Assembly (NCBI GenBank): GCA_023411615.1
Contig: JAEYOR010000010.1
Coordinates: 62,001 to 126,000 of the forward strand
Length of the DNA stretch: 64,000 nucleotides
Direction: 5' to 3'
DNA from: Actinomycetes bacterium
GTDB taxonomy: Bacteria > Actinomycetota > Actinomycetes > Actinomycetales > Demequinaceae
Position 1 is the first letter of the stretch. Every line of letters starts with the position of its first letter. This document shows, piece by piece, positions 28,283 through 36,688 of the stretch. Under the pieces are notes generated by a model, which did not search any database, was not told the origin of the DNA, and worked only from the letters and a program-made list of their open reading frames with translations. Position numbers and translations under genes: made by a program.

Positions 28283-29409
28283 GAGTCGCCCAGGTTGGCG
28301 TCAATCCAGGCGCGCATCTGCTGCACGTTCTTTTGGTGATCGGAGATGGTGGCCGCGTATGCGGTCTCTCCGGTGTGGAGGTTCACTGTGACAAAGAACA
28401 TGTAGTCATGGGACGCAGGAGCCACCGCAGCGGCGATCGACGATTCACCTGCACCCGAGATGGGCGCGGGAGGCGGCCCGGCGTACATGTACGTGTTGTA
28501 TGGGCTGTCGATCGCCTTCTCGTCGTTCGTGATGAAGGCACCCTCGGTGTCGGGTGACACATACTTCACGGTCGAGTCGAGTTCGAGCTTCCAGCCCTGA
28601 TCGAGACGGTTGTAGATGACGCCAGCGATGAGCGGCCGGTCTTCAGGAAGTTTCGCTTCCATTTCAACGAGGGACGCAATGGTGAGAATCGTCTGGCGGT
28701 TCTCAGGTGCAACGCCCTGGGCATCGAGGACATCGATCGTCTTCTTCACCATTGCTTGAAGCACTGCTGTGGGAGTGACGCCTGGGTTGAACTCGTATGT
28801 GGCGGGGAACAACCAACCCTCAAGATTGCCATTTGCCTCGGCAGGAAGGCCAAGCTTCTCCGTGTCCTCCGCGGCAGCCTTCACCTCGTCAACTGTCGCA
28901 CCCGTGAGGTCGGCAATCTTTTGGAAGTAGAACGGAAGGGTCTTGCCCTCAGGAACGTTGATCTTGCGCAGATCTCGGTTATTGGAGTCAAGCAGCAGGG
29001 CGAGTGCGTACTCCGCCTTCATCTGCCTTTGCATGAAGTAAAAGCCAGGCTTGATGCCCTGGGCGTCGGCACTGTCGGAATACACCTTGGTGAAGGCCTG
29101 CACGGATGCGACAACGTCGTTGTCGTACAAGGTTTGGGCAATCATCGCACCCGTGTCACCAGGCTTGATCTCCACCTGAATGGTGCCTTGACCTAGACCC
29201 TCGTAGTCGGCAACGCCCACGTCTTCCTTCTCGAGCGCTCCCTGGACAAAGTTGTATGCGATGGATCCACCCATCGCGACAAGTACAAGTCCCAGGGACA
29301 CGAGCACAAGTGCCCACTTGCGGCGAGTAGCACGTCGCTTCTGACGTTGCAATCGTCGCAGATCAAGCGACGTAGTCGTCGTTGTCTCTGCCTCGAACAG
29401 GTCAGTCAT
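28279..29409 (-). CDS. mltG: endolytic murein transglycosylase MltG
   Basis: Cuts nascent glycan strands at the membrane. It has 376 residues: a basic cytoplasmic tail (1-30), one membrane helix (about 32-56), a LysM-like subdomain, and the YceG catalytic domain. The catalytic Glu lies in IASLVEMEAKLPEDRP (about 245-260), and SPYNTYMYAGPPPAPI is the family signature near 300-315. Overlaps with ruvX upstream and aroE downstream show one operon, alaS-ruvX-mltG-aroE, as in mycobacteria. Confidence 0.95.
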   Translation of the reverse strand: MTDLFEAETTTTTSLDLRRLQRQKRRATRRKWALVLVSLGLVLVAMGGSIAYNFVQGALEKEDVGVADYEGLGQGTIQVEIKPGDTGAMIAQTLYDNDVVASVQAFTKVYSDSADAQGIKPGFYFMQRQMKAEYALALLLDSNNRDLRKINVPEGKTLPFYFQKIADLTGATVDEVKAAAEDTEKLGLPAEANGNLEGWLFPATYEFNPGVTPTAVLQAMVKKTIDVLDAQGVAPENRQTILTIASLVEMEAKLPEDRPLIAGVIYNRLDQGWKLELDSTVKYVSPDTEGAFITNDEKAIDSPYNTYMYAGPPPAPISGAGESSIAAAVAPASHDYMFFVTVNLHTGETAYAATISDHQKNVQQMRAWIDANLGDS

Positions 29410-29869
29410 CGTTCTCCTTGAGTGCCACCCTCGGGGCTACTGTACTCAGATTGCCCTTACGGGCGGCATCGAGGGCCGTATCCAAAATCACCACGGCTGC
29501 CGCCTGGTCAATGCTGTCACGTTGCTTGCGAGAATTTCTACCTGCGGCTCGCATCGCCTGTGAGGCCGACGACGTCGACAGTCGTTCGTCAATCAAACGG
29601 ACCGGACATTCCAACAGTTCCGCCAGGTCGGACGCGAAGGCACGCGCGTCTGCTGCGGATGCGCCTTCGGCGCCTGACATATGTCGAGGCAGACCAACGA
29701 ACACGTCGATCGCTTCCCGCTCGGCGGCAATCTGCGCGATGCGCACTGCCGCCTCGGGATTGCGCGCCACAGTCTCGACAGGGAATGCAAGAATCCCTTC
29801 GGGGTCGCTCGCGGCCACGCCCACGCGAACAGTTCCCACGTCGACGCCGATACGCACTCCCCTATCCAT
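29402..29869 (-). CDS. ruvX: RuvX/YqgF family Holliday-junction resolvase-like protein
   Basis: RNase H-fold protein linked to pre-16S rRNA processing and to recombination. It has 155 residues. The first catalytic Asp is in GVDVGTVRVGVAASD near the start; FVGLPRHMSGAEG, the Glu of DERLST, and the last Asp in SIDQAAAVVILD complete the active site. I chose the ATG at 29869, which overlaps the alaS stop by 8 bases and has GAGG just upstream, over an in-frame TTG at 29878. Confidence 0.94.
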   Translation of the reverse strand: MDRGVRIGVDVGTVRVGVAASDPEGILAFPVETVARNPEAAVRIAQIAAEREAIDVFVGLPRHMSGAEGASAADARAFASDLAELLECPVRLIDERLSTSSASQAMRAAGRNSRKQRDSIDQAAAVVILDTALDAARKGNLSTVAPRVALKENDD

Positions 29870-32528
29870 GCGCCTCAATACGCTCTGTCACTGAGCTGAG
29901 CGCCGCAGGGATGGCGTCGACGTTCTGGCCGCCGCCCTGCGCGAGGTCGGGCTTGCCGCCACCCCCACCGCCGAGCACCGACGTCGCTACCTTCACCAGG
30001 TCACCCGCCCGCAGCCCGGCATCTCGTGCCGGCCCATTCGTCGCAATGACGACGCTCGGGCGCCCGCCCGTGTCGGCGGCCAGCGCGACAACAGTGGGCT
30101 TCGCGTCGCCGAGGCGCTGACGGATGTCGAGCGCCAGAGTACGCAGATCGTCCGCGCTGCCGGCGTCGGCCACCACGCTCGTGACGACGTTGACGCCAGC
30201 GACGTCCTGCGCGGTCTCCGCAATAGCACCCGCGGCCTGCAAGACAGCTTGTTGGCGCAAGCCTGCCAGTTCCTTTTCCGCTTGGCTGAGGCGCTCGACC
30301 AGTGATGCCACGCGGCTCGTCAGCTCGTGAGGTTGGGTCTTGAGCGTGCTCGTCAGTTCGGAGACGATTGACCGCTCAGCCGCGAGATGACTGAATGCAT
30401 CGGCGCCAACGAGTGCCTCGATACGGCGCGCACCGGAACCTACCGAGCCTTCACCCGTGACAGTGAGGAGCCCGATCTGGGCGGAGTTCTCAACGTGGGT
30501 GCCAGCGCACAGCTCACGAGAAAACGGCCCGCCAATCTCGACGACGCGCACGCGGTCGCCGTACTTCTCCCCGAACAGTGCCATCGCACCGAGAGCCTTC
30601 GCCTCATCGAGCGCCATGATCTTGGTGCTGACCGGCAACTCCTCGCGGATTGCGCGGTTGGCGACGTCTTCGATCTCGCTGCGAGCCGTTGCGCTGACGC
30701 CTTGGGTCCACGAGAAGTCGAGTCGCATATAGCCGGGCTTGTTGTACGAGCCTGCCTGATTCGCTTGGTTCCCGAGCACCTCGTGGAGCGCAGAGTGAAT
30801 GAGGTGAGTGGCGGAATGTGCCTTTGATGCTTGGCGACGGTTGGTCGCATCGACTTCGGCCGAGACTGCGTCGCCAACGGCAATGGCACCTTCGTCAACA
30901 CGGACCGTGTGAACAATGACGTCCTTGATGGGCCGCTGGACGTCCACGACCTCAAGCGATGCGTTCGCACCGCGAATGACGCCAAGGTCAGCGTCCTGCC
31001 CGCCCGACTCCGGGTAGAACGGAGTCTCAGCGAGGACAACCTCGACAGTGTCCCCCGCTTGGGCGACCGGAATGCTCACGCCATCCTTGATGAGGGCAAC
31101 CACCTTCGAGGCGACCTGCAGTTCGTCATAACCGCGGAACACACTTGGGGTAGCGGCACCCACCTGCTGATACGCCGTGAGGTCGCCATGACCGCCTTTT
31201 TTCGCCTTGGCATCGGCCCGCGCGCGGTCCTTCTGCTCCTGCATGAGCGAACGGAAGGCCTCTTCGTCGACGCTGAGGCCCTGCTCTGCTGCCATTTCAA
31301 GGGTGAGGTCAATCGGGAAGCCATAGGTGTCATGGAGCGTAAATGCCTCACTGCCAGCGATGACGGACCCGCCCGACTTTCTGGTGCTCGCCACCGCTGT
31401 GTCAAAGATCGTCGTGCCTTGAGTGAGGGTGCGTCGGAACGCGTCCTCTTCAGCGCCCGCGATGCCGGAGATGTGCGCAAAGCGTTCGTCAAGTGTCGGG
31501 TACGAGGCCCGCATCGACTCGTAACTCGTGGTGAGCAAGGTGACCAGCGACGGATCGTGAACACCAAGCAGGCGCATCGAACGCACGGAGCGACGCAACA
31601 GGCGGCGCAAGACGTAGCCACGGCCTTCGTTGCCCGGAACCACACCGTCGTCCATCAACATGAGTCCTGAACGGACGTGGTCGGCAATGACGCGCATTCG
31701 GACGTCGTCGCCCGTATCAGCGCCATAACGCCGTCCGGTCATCTCCTGGACAGTGCTGATGACCGGAAACACCTCATCGATCTCGTACATGTTCGCGACG
31801 CCTTGCTTGAGGAAGGCAACTCGCTCGAGACCAAGTCCCGTATCGATGTTCTTTTGGGTGAGCTCGCCAAGAATGGGAAACTCATCCTTGCCGCCGCCTG
31901 GCCCGCGCTCGTACTGCATGAAGACGAGGTTCCAAATTTCGATGTAGCGGTCCTCGTCCGCAACAGGACCGCCTTCCTTGCCGAACTCGGGGCCGCGGTC
32001 AACGTAAATCTCGGAGCATGGCCCGGCCGGACCGGGTTGGCCGGTAGACCAGAAGTTGTCCTTCATGCCACGGCGCTGAATCCGCTCGTCCGGAAGACCA
32101 GCGATGGTCTTCCACAAGTCAACGGCTTCGTCGTCCTCGTGATAGACGGTGACCCAGATGAGATCCGGGTCAAAGCCGTATTTGCCTTCTGACTCAGGGC
32201 CCGTCACGAGATCCCAGGCGTAGGCGATAGCGCCCTCTTTGAAGTAGTCGCCAAAGGAGAAGTTGCCGTTCATCTGGAAGAACGTGCCGTGACGGGTGGT
32301 CTTGCCGACCTCGTCGATGTCGAGGGTCCGGATGCACTTCTGCACGCTTGTGGCACGCGGCCATGGCGCCTGTTGCTGACCAAGCATGTACGGGATGAAC
32401 GGCACCATGCCGGCCACCGTGAACAACAGTGACGGGTCTGGTGACACGAGCGAAGCCGATGGCACTACGGTGTGCCCGTTCGACTCGAAGTAATCGAGCC
32501 AGCGCTGACGGATATCGGCAGTGCGCAT
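29862..32528 (-). CDS. alaS: alanyl-tRNA synthetase
   Basis: 888 residues. The class II core runs to about 250, with LLFTVAGMVPF, TFFQMNGNFSFGDYFK and GLGLERV. The tRNA-recognition domain follows. The editing domain has the zinc motifs HSATHLIH and CAGTHVEN, so Ser/Gly misacylation can be cleared. The C-Ala domain ends with a Gly-rich stretch (VLGGGGGGKPDLAQGGG). The ATG at 32528 with GGAGG 5 bases before is preferred over a TTG 7 codons upstream. First gene of the alaS-ruvX-mltG-aroE operon. Confidence 0.97.
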   Translation of the reverse strand: MRTADIRQRWLDYFESNGHTVVPSASLVSPDPSLLFTVAGMVPFIPYMLGQQQAPWPRATSVQKCIRTLDIDEVGKTTRHGTFFQMNGNFSFGDYFKEGAIAYAWDLVTGPESEGKYGFDPDLIWVTVYHEDDEAVDLWKTIAGLPDERIQRRGMKDNFWSTGQPGPAGPCSEIYVDRGPEFGKEGGPVADEDRYIEIWNLVFMQYERGPGGGKDEFPILGELTQKNIDTGLGLERVAFLKQGVANMYEIDEVFPVISTVQEMTGRRYGADTGDDVRMRVIADHVRSGLMLMDDGVVPGNEGRGYVLRRLLRRSVRSMRLLGVHDPSLVTLLTTSYESMRASYPTLDERFAHISGIAGAEEDAFRRTLTQGTTIFDTAVASTRKSGGSVIAGSEAFTLHDTYGFPIDLTLEMAAEQGLSVDEEAFRSLMQEQKDRARADAKAKKGGHGDLTAYQQVGAATPSVFRGYDELQVASKVVALIKDGVSIPVAQAGDTVEVVLAETPFYPESGGQDADLGVIRGANASLEVVDVQRPIKDVIVHTVRVDEGAIAVGDAVSAEVDATNRRQASKAHSATHLIHSALHEVLGNQANQAGSYNKPGYMRLDFSWTQGVSATARSEIEDVANRAIREELPVSTKIMALDEAKALGAMALFGEKYGDRVRVVEIGGPFSRELCAGTHVENSAQIGLLTVTGEGSVGSGARRIEALVGADAFSHLAAERSIVSELTSTLKTQPHELTSRVASLVERLSQAEKELAGLRQQAVLQAAGAIAETAQDVAGVNVVTSVVADAGSADDLRTLALDIRQRLGDAKPTVVALAADTGGRPSVVIATNGPARDAGLRAGDLVKVATSVLGGGGGGKPDLAQGGGQNVDAIPAALSSVTERIEAHG

Positions 32529-32545
32529 TACGTCCTCCATACGTG

Positions 32546-32593
32546 ACAACGCCGCTGGGCCCCGACGTGTGCCAGGGGCCCAGCGGCCGTTGT
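32546..32593. terminator. long hairpin between rpsD and alaS
   Basis: The arms pair over 13 bp (12 of them a continuous GC-rich block at 32552-32563 with 32575-32586) plus 5 more bp beyond a single bulged base; the loop is 11 bases. It begins about 30 bases after the rpsD stop and ends about 10 bases before the alaS ribosome site. It is probably the rpsD terminator, though no U-tract follows. It may also reduce read-through into alaS. Confidence 0.65.
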
Positions 32594-32623
32594 GGTCAGG
32601 TCTCCTGCCGAGACTAGTGCGTG

Positions 32624-33250
32624 TTAGCGCGCGTAGTACTCGACGACGAGCTGAACGTCACAGATCACCGGAACCTCGGCGCGCTTGGGGCGACGCACGA
32701 GCTTGGCGGTGAGCTTTTCGAGCTGAACGTCGAGGTAGTCCGGAAGCTCGGGCAGCACGTCGCGGTGTGCACCTGCGGCGGCGGCCATGTAGGGCTCCAT
32801 CGTGACGGCCTTGGGCTTGACCTGGATGGTCTGTCCGGGGGTCACACGGAACGAGGGACGGTCGACGATCTTGCCGTCAACAAGGATGTGGCGGTGAAGA
32901 ACGGACTGACGAGCCTGCAAGATGGTGCGGGCAAAGCCAGCGCGCAGCACGAGCGCGTCGAGACGCATCTCAAGCAGCTCGACAAAGGACTCACCGGTAA
33001 GGCCCGGCTCCTTGCGTGCTTCTTCGAACGTGCGCGTCATCTGCTTCTCGCGGAGCCCGTACTGGGCGCGCAAGCGCTGCTTCTCACGCAGACGAACGGC
33101 GTAGTCACTTTCCTTACGGCGCGCGGTGCGACCGTGCTCACCCGGGGGGTACGGACGCTTCTCAAAGTGCTTGACCGCCTTGGGCGTCAGCGCAATGCCA
33201 AGCGAACGCGACAGGCGAACCTGGCGACGTGCCTTCTGAACTGAGGTCAT
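32624..33250 (-). CDS. rpsD: 30S ribosomal protein S4
   Basis: Primary 16S rRNA-binding protein. It has 208 residues from the ATG at 33250 with AAGGA just upstream. It opens TSVQKARRQVRLSRSLGIAL. The RNA-binding S4 domain is at about 95-160 (LEMRLDALVLRAGFARTILQARQ). There is no CxxC zinc motif at the N-terminus, so it is the zinc-free form. It is alone in its transcription unit, away from the alpha operon, as in other actinobacteria. Confidence 0.97.
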   Translation of the reverse strand: MTSVQKARRQVRLSRSLGIALTPKAVKHFEKRPYPPGEHGRTARRKESDYAVRLREKQRLRAQYGLREKQMTRTFEEARKEPGLTGESFVELLEMRLDALVLRAGFARTILQARQSVLHRHILVDGKIVDRPSFRVTPGQTIQVKPKAVTMEPYMAAAAGAHRDVLPELPDYLDVQLEKLTAKLVRRPKRAEVPVICDVQLVVEYYAR

Positions 33251-33349
33251 GATGTCCTTACGTGTATCGAGGCACGCGGAAGTGCCACGATGAAATCGAT
33301 GTGTGCTTGTTCGCGGCGCCAGCAGCCAACCGTCCGCGAGGGCCTCACA

Positions 33350-33355
33350 AGTGTA
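33350..33355 (-). promoter_or_regulatory. probable -10 box of the rpsD promoter
   Basis: TACACT on the minus strand matches TAnnnT well. It would give a 5' leader of about 90 bases before rpsD. That is long for this compact genome and could be a site for autoregulation by S4, which is common for rpsD. No clear -35. Confidence 0.4.
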
Positions 33356-33395
33356 GCAACAAGCACGGCTCGCCGGGAGCCACACCCGCGCGCCG

Positions 33396-34727
33396 TCAGC
33401 GTTCCCTGCCCAGCAAACGCCGAATCGTCTGCAAGCGCTCGCTCAGCGATCGCTCAACGCCGTGGTCGGTCGGCTCGTAGTACCGCTCCCCGCGTAACGA
33501 CTCAGGCAAGTACTCCTGCGCCGCGACCGCGTGGGGTGCGTCATGAGCGTAGGCGTAACCGGTCCCATGCCCGATGTCCTTTGCCCCGGGATAGTGGGCG
33601 TCTCGTAAGTGGTCTGGGACGACGCCCGCCTTGCCTGCTTTGACATCCGCAATTGCTGTGTCGATGGCGACGTAAGCACGGTTCGACTTAGGTGCGAGCG
33701 CGAGGTAAGCCGTTGCTTCGGCGAGCGGGATTCGCCCCTCGGGCATCCCAATGAAGCTGACGGCGTCGGCCGCCGCTTGCGCAATGACGAGACCTTGCGG
33801 ATCGGCCAAGCCGACGTCTTCGCTCGCGAGAATGACGAGCCGACGAGCGATGAAGCGCGGATCCTCTCCCGCCACCACCATTCGCGCCAAATAGTGCAGT
33901 GCAGCGTCGACATCGGAGCCCCGAACGGATTTGATGAATGCACTGATGACGTCGTAGTGCTGATCACCAGACTTGTCGTAGGCGACAAGGGCCGCATCCA
34001 TTGTCGACTCGACGATCTCGGCAGTGATGCGGCCGTCGCCATTCTTCGCGGAGTCCGCGACGGACTCAAGCAAGGTGAGGGCTTTGCGGGCATCGGCTCC
34101 TGCGACACGGACAATATGGTCACGCGCCTCGGGTTCGAGAGTGACGGCGCCGTCAAGGCCACGTGGGTCAACCGTGGCGCGCTCAAGCAGGTGTGTCACG
34201 TCGTCCGCCGTGAGGCCCTTGAGAGTGAGGAGCAACGAGCGTGACAACAGCGGTCCCACGACGGAGAAGCTGGGATTCTCTGTGGTGGCGCCTATGAGCG
34301 TGATCCAGCGGTTCTCGACAGCGGGGAGCAGGATGTCTTGCTGACTGCGCGTGAAGCGATGGATCTCATCGATGAAGACGACTGTCTCTCGCTCCCCCAT
34401 TGCCAAGCGCCGCTTCGAGTCTTCGATGACGACGCGCACGTCCTTCACCCCTGCAGTCACCGCGCTCAGCTCGACAAATCGCCGTGAGCCAGCAACGAGG
34501 TACGCAAGCGTCGTCTTGCCGGTGCCCGGAGGTCCCCACAGGATGACGCTCGTGGCAGGGGCCGTATCCCCAATCAACCGCCGCAGGGGCGATCCTTCTC
34601 CCAAGAGGTGCCCTTGGCCAAGCACCTCATCGATCCCTCGCGGCCGCATGCGCACCGCCAACGGTGATGACGCAGCGGGCTCCGGCACGCCGGTGGAGGT
34701 GGTGCCAATCGCATCGAAGAGATCCAC
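33396..34727 (-). CDS. rarA: replication-associated recombination AAA+ ATPase RarA (MgsA)
   Basis: Clamp-loader-like ATPase acting at stalled forks. It has 443 residues. Walker A GPPGTGKT is at 65-72, Walker B VVFIDEIHRF near 115-124, sensor 1 GATTENPSF, and the C-terminal tetramerisation region includes RMVVAGEDPRFIARRLVILASED. The GTG start at 34727 lies 6 bases after TAGAGT, so a leaderless mRNA is likely. It is divergent from the ArsR-type gene. Confidence 0.95.
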   Translation of the reverse strand: MDLFDAIGTTSTGVPEPAASSPLAVRMRPRGIDEVLGQGHLLGEGSPLRRLIGDTAPATSVILWGPPGTGKTTLAYLVAGSRRFVELSAVTAGVKDVRVVIEDSKRRLAMGERETVVFIDEIHRFTRSQQDILLPAVENRWITLIGATTENPSFSVVGPLLSRSLLLTLKGLTADDVTHLLERATVDPRGLDGAVTLEPEARDHIVRVAGADARKALTLLESVADSAKNGDGRITAEIVESTMDAALVAYDKSGDQHYDVISAFIKSVRGSDVDAALHYLARMVVAGEDPRFIARRLVILASEDVGLADPQGLVIAQAAADAVSFIGMPEGRIPLAEATAYLALAPKSNRAYVAIDTAIADVKAGKAGVVPDHLRDAHYPGAKDIGHGTGYAYAHDAPHAVAAQEYLPESLRGERYYEPTDHGVERSLSERLQTIRRLLGRER

Positions 34728-34733
34728 ACGGCC

Positions 34734-34739
34734 ACTCTA
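34734..34739 (-). promoter_or_regulatory. -10 box of a probable leaderless rarA promoter
   Basis: TAGAGT on the minus strand is followed by 6 bases and then the GTG start of rarA. No Shine-Dalgarno sequence fits in between. Confidence 0.45.
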
Positions 34740-34767
34740 GGCGGCAGGCCCGACGGAGGCGATTCCG

Positions 34768-34800
34768 ATATTGCAATATTCGTTTCGAAAGATTACTTTC
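34768..34800 (+). promoter_or_regulatory. promoter and operator palindromes of the arsR-MFS operon
   Basis: TTGCAA (34771-34776), a 17-base spacer and TACTTT (34794-34799) form a good promoter. Six bases later comes the ATG, so the mRNA should be leaderless. A perfect 12-bp palindrome, ATATTGCAATAT (34768-34779), covers the -35. GAAAG-ATTA-CTTTC (34787-34800) covers the -10. Both are plausible sites for the encoded ArsR-type protein. Confidence 0.7.
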
Positions 34801-34805
34801 ATCAC

Positions 34806-35390
34806 ATGAGTACGCCCGAGCACCCCACTGCGCCATGGCCCGTACGCCGCATCACGAACCCCGCCGAGCTGAAGGCACTCGCCCACCCCGTGCGCTTTGC
34901 CATCATCGACCTGCTCGCCGAGGGTCCGCTCACAGCAACTCAGTGCGCGCAGCAACTCGGCGAGACTCCCGCAAATTGCTCTTATCACCTTCGCCAACTC
35001 GCCAAATACGGCCATGTCCTCCCCGCAGAAGGCGGCCACGGCCGTGAACGGTATTGGAGGGCACGCGAAGAGGGCATCACCTTTGATGAGGCGGGACACA
35101 GTGCGGCGGTTGCCGCGAGGGCGGTGACCGACGCCGTCGACGCGTATCGCTCGAGCGCGTGGGAGAAGTTCAAGGCGCGCCGTTCGGACGAGCCACAGCC
35201 GTGGCGGGACCTCGCCGGCTCCATGGATGCCGTCATGTGGATGACTGCGGCTGAACTGGCCGAGTTCACCTCGCAGATGTACGCACTCGTCGCCCCATAT
35301 GCACAGCGCATGTCGGACAGCTCAACGCGCCCCGAGTCCTCCCGTGCGATTCGCTTCTTCTCCTACACCTTCCCCGGCGAACGCTCATGA
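34806..35390 (+). CDS. ArsR-family winged-helix transcription regulator
   Basis: 194 residues. The HTH is at about 18-75: ELKALAHPVRFAIIDLLAEG, then LTATQCAQQLGETPANCSYHLRQLAKYG, then the wing GHGRERYWRA. The remaining 110 residues are a helical domain of unknown ligand. It lacks the CxCxxC metal site of arsenic or cadmium sensors, so it is not a metal sensor by that criterion. The ATGA overlap with the MFS gene suggests it controls that exporter and itself. Its substrate cannot be read from the sequence. Confidence 0.88.
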   Translation: MSTPEHPTAPWPVRRITNPAELKALAHPVRFAIIDLLAEGPLTATQCAQQLGETPANCSYHLRQLAKYGHVLPAEGGHGRERYWRAREEGITFDEAGHSAAVAARAVTDAVDAYRSSAWEKFKARRSDEPQPWRDLAGSMDAVMWMTAAELAEFTSQMYALVAPYAQRMSDSSTRPESSRAIRFFSYTFPGERS

Positions 35391-36688
35391 CAAGCGCACA
35401 AGCCCGCCGACGCTTCATCGTCCTTACATCGCTGCGTCAGCTCCCCACCGGATTGGTCTTGCCGGTGCTTGTTTTGCTCCCAGTTGCTCGCGACGTAAGC
35501 CCCGCGCACATTGGGATCCTTTTTGGTGCGTACTCGGCGATGACGATCCTCTTCGAATTGCCGACAGGGGGACTGGCAGACGTCCTTGGCGCACGACCCG
35601 TTCTCCTCATCGCGGCAGGGCTTGCGATAGGTGCGACGATCATCGTCGCCACCTCAATGACGTTTCCCGCCATGCTCGCTGGTTACGCCATATTCGGGGT
35701 GTCCCGTGCTCTGGATTCGGGCCCGCTCCAGTCCTGGTATGTCAACCACGAACGCGCCGTGGACGAGCACGCATCCGTGCGCCTTGGGCTGTCCCGGGCA
35801 AGCGCAGGGAGTTCCACCGCCATCGCGATAGGCGCCCTTGCCACCGCCGCCATCACCCATGCGGGCGACTCCTCGAGGTCGACAAGCGCGCTCGTCACCA
35901 TGTCGATTCCGCCATTGGTTGCCGCCGTGATGTTTGCGATCTATGGAGTTCTTGTTGCGCGTTGGCTGGTCCCGGTTGGGCATGGCCCCCGCGCCCGTCT
36001 AGGCGACGTGATCGGCGATGTGCCGAGGACTCTCGGCAGCGGGCTCGCCCTCGCAAGCCGGCGAGGCCCACTGCGCAGGCTCCTCTTCTATACAGCTGCG
36101 ATTGGTGCGGCGCTTGCAGGCGTGGAACTGCTGACACCCTTGCATCTGAGCCAATTGCATACGGACACGAATTCGACAGCGACGCTCTTTGCGCTTCTCG
36201 CTTGCGCCGCTTTCCTTGTCGCCGGGGCAGGCGCATGGGCCTCTCCCCTGCTCGCACGGCGCCTTCGCTCCGCACCCACGACGCTCTTTGCCACGACGCT
36301 CCTCGCTGCTGTCGCCCTCATGGGAGTCGGACTGCCGGGGGTTGTCACGTCGGGAGGAATGTACTTGCTGTTCTATGCCGCGCTTGGCGCGGGGGAACCA
36401 CTTCTCGACGAACTCACCCACGATGCAGTGAGTGCACGCCACCGCACTACGATGCTCTCCGTGCGCTCGATGGCGCTGCAGTCAGTGGGCATGGTGACAA
36501 GCATGGGGGTGGGGTGGCTCGCCGACGCAGCTGGTACACCTTCCGCCTTTATCGCGGTGGGAGCTGTCGCTGTATGTGGCTCATTCGCCGTCATCGGGTG
36601 GAAGCGAAATCGCGACGACGCTTCTCAGCACCTGCCGTCCGCGCAGGCGGACGGCTATGCCTCGGCTGCTTCCACTTCCGGGACGTAG
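35387..36688 (+). CDS. MFS transporter, probable drug or metabolite exporter
   Basis: 433 residues with about 12 membrane segments. The motif-A-like loop FELPTGGLADVLGARPVLL (about residues 57-75) marks the major facilitator family. A basic central loop lies near 195-215 (GHGPRARLGDV). Translation is coupled to the ArsR-type gene by ATGA. The last 11 codons overlap the 3' end of aspS on the other strand by 34 bp, so the Ser/Ala-rich tail (QADGYASAASTSGT) is antisense to the acidic tail of AspRS. Confidence 0.88.
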   Translation: MTSAQARRRFIVLTSLRQLPTGLVLPVLVLLPVARDVSPAHIGILFGAYSAMTILFELPTGGLADVLGARPVLLIAAGLAIGATIIVATSMTFPAMLAGYAIFGVSRALDSGPLQSWYVNHERAVDEHASVRLGLSRASAGSSTAIAIGALATAAITHAGDSSRSTSALVTMSIPPLVAAVMFAIYGVLVARWLVPVGHGPRARLGDVIGDVPRTLGSGLALASRRGPLRRLLFYTAAIGAALAGVELLTPLHLSQLHTDTNSTATLFALLACAAFLVAGAGAWASPLLARRLRSAPTTLFATTLLAAVALMGVGLPGVVTSGGMYLLFYAALGAGEPLLDELTHDAVSARHRTTMLSVRSMALQSVGMVTSMGVGWLADAAGTPSAFIAVGAVAVCGSFAVIGWKRNRDDASQHLPSAQADGYASAASTSGT

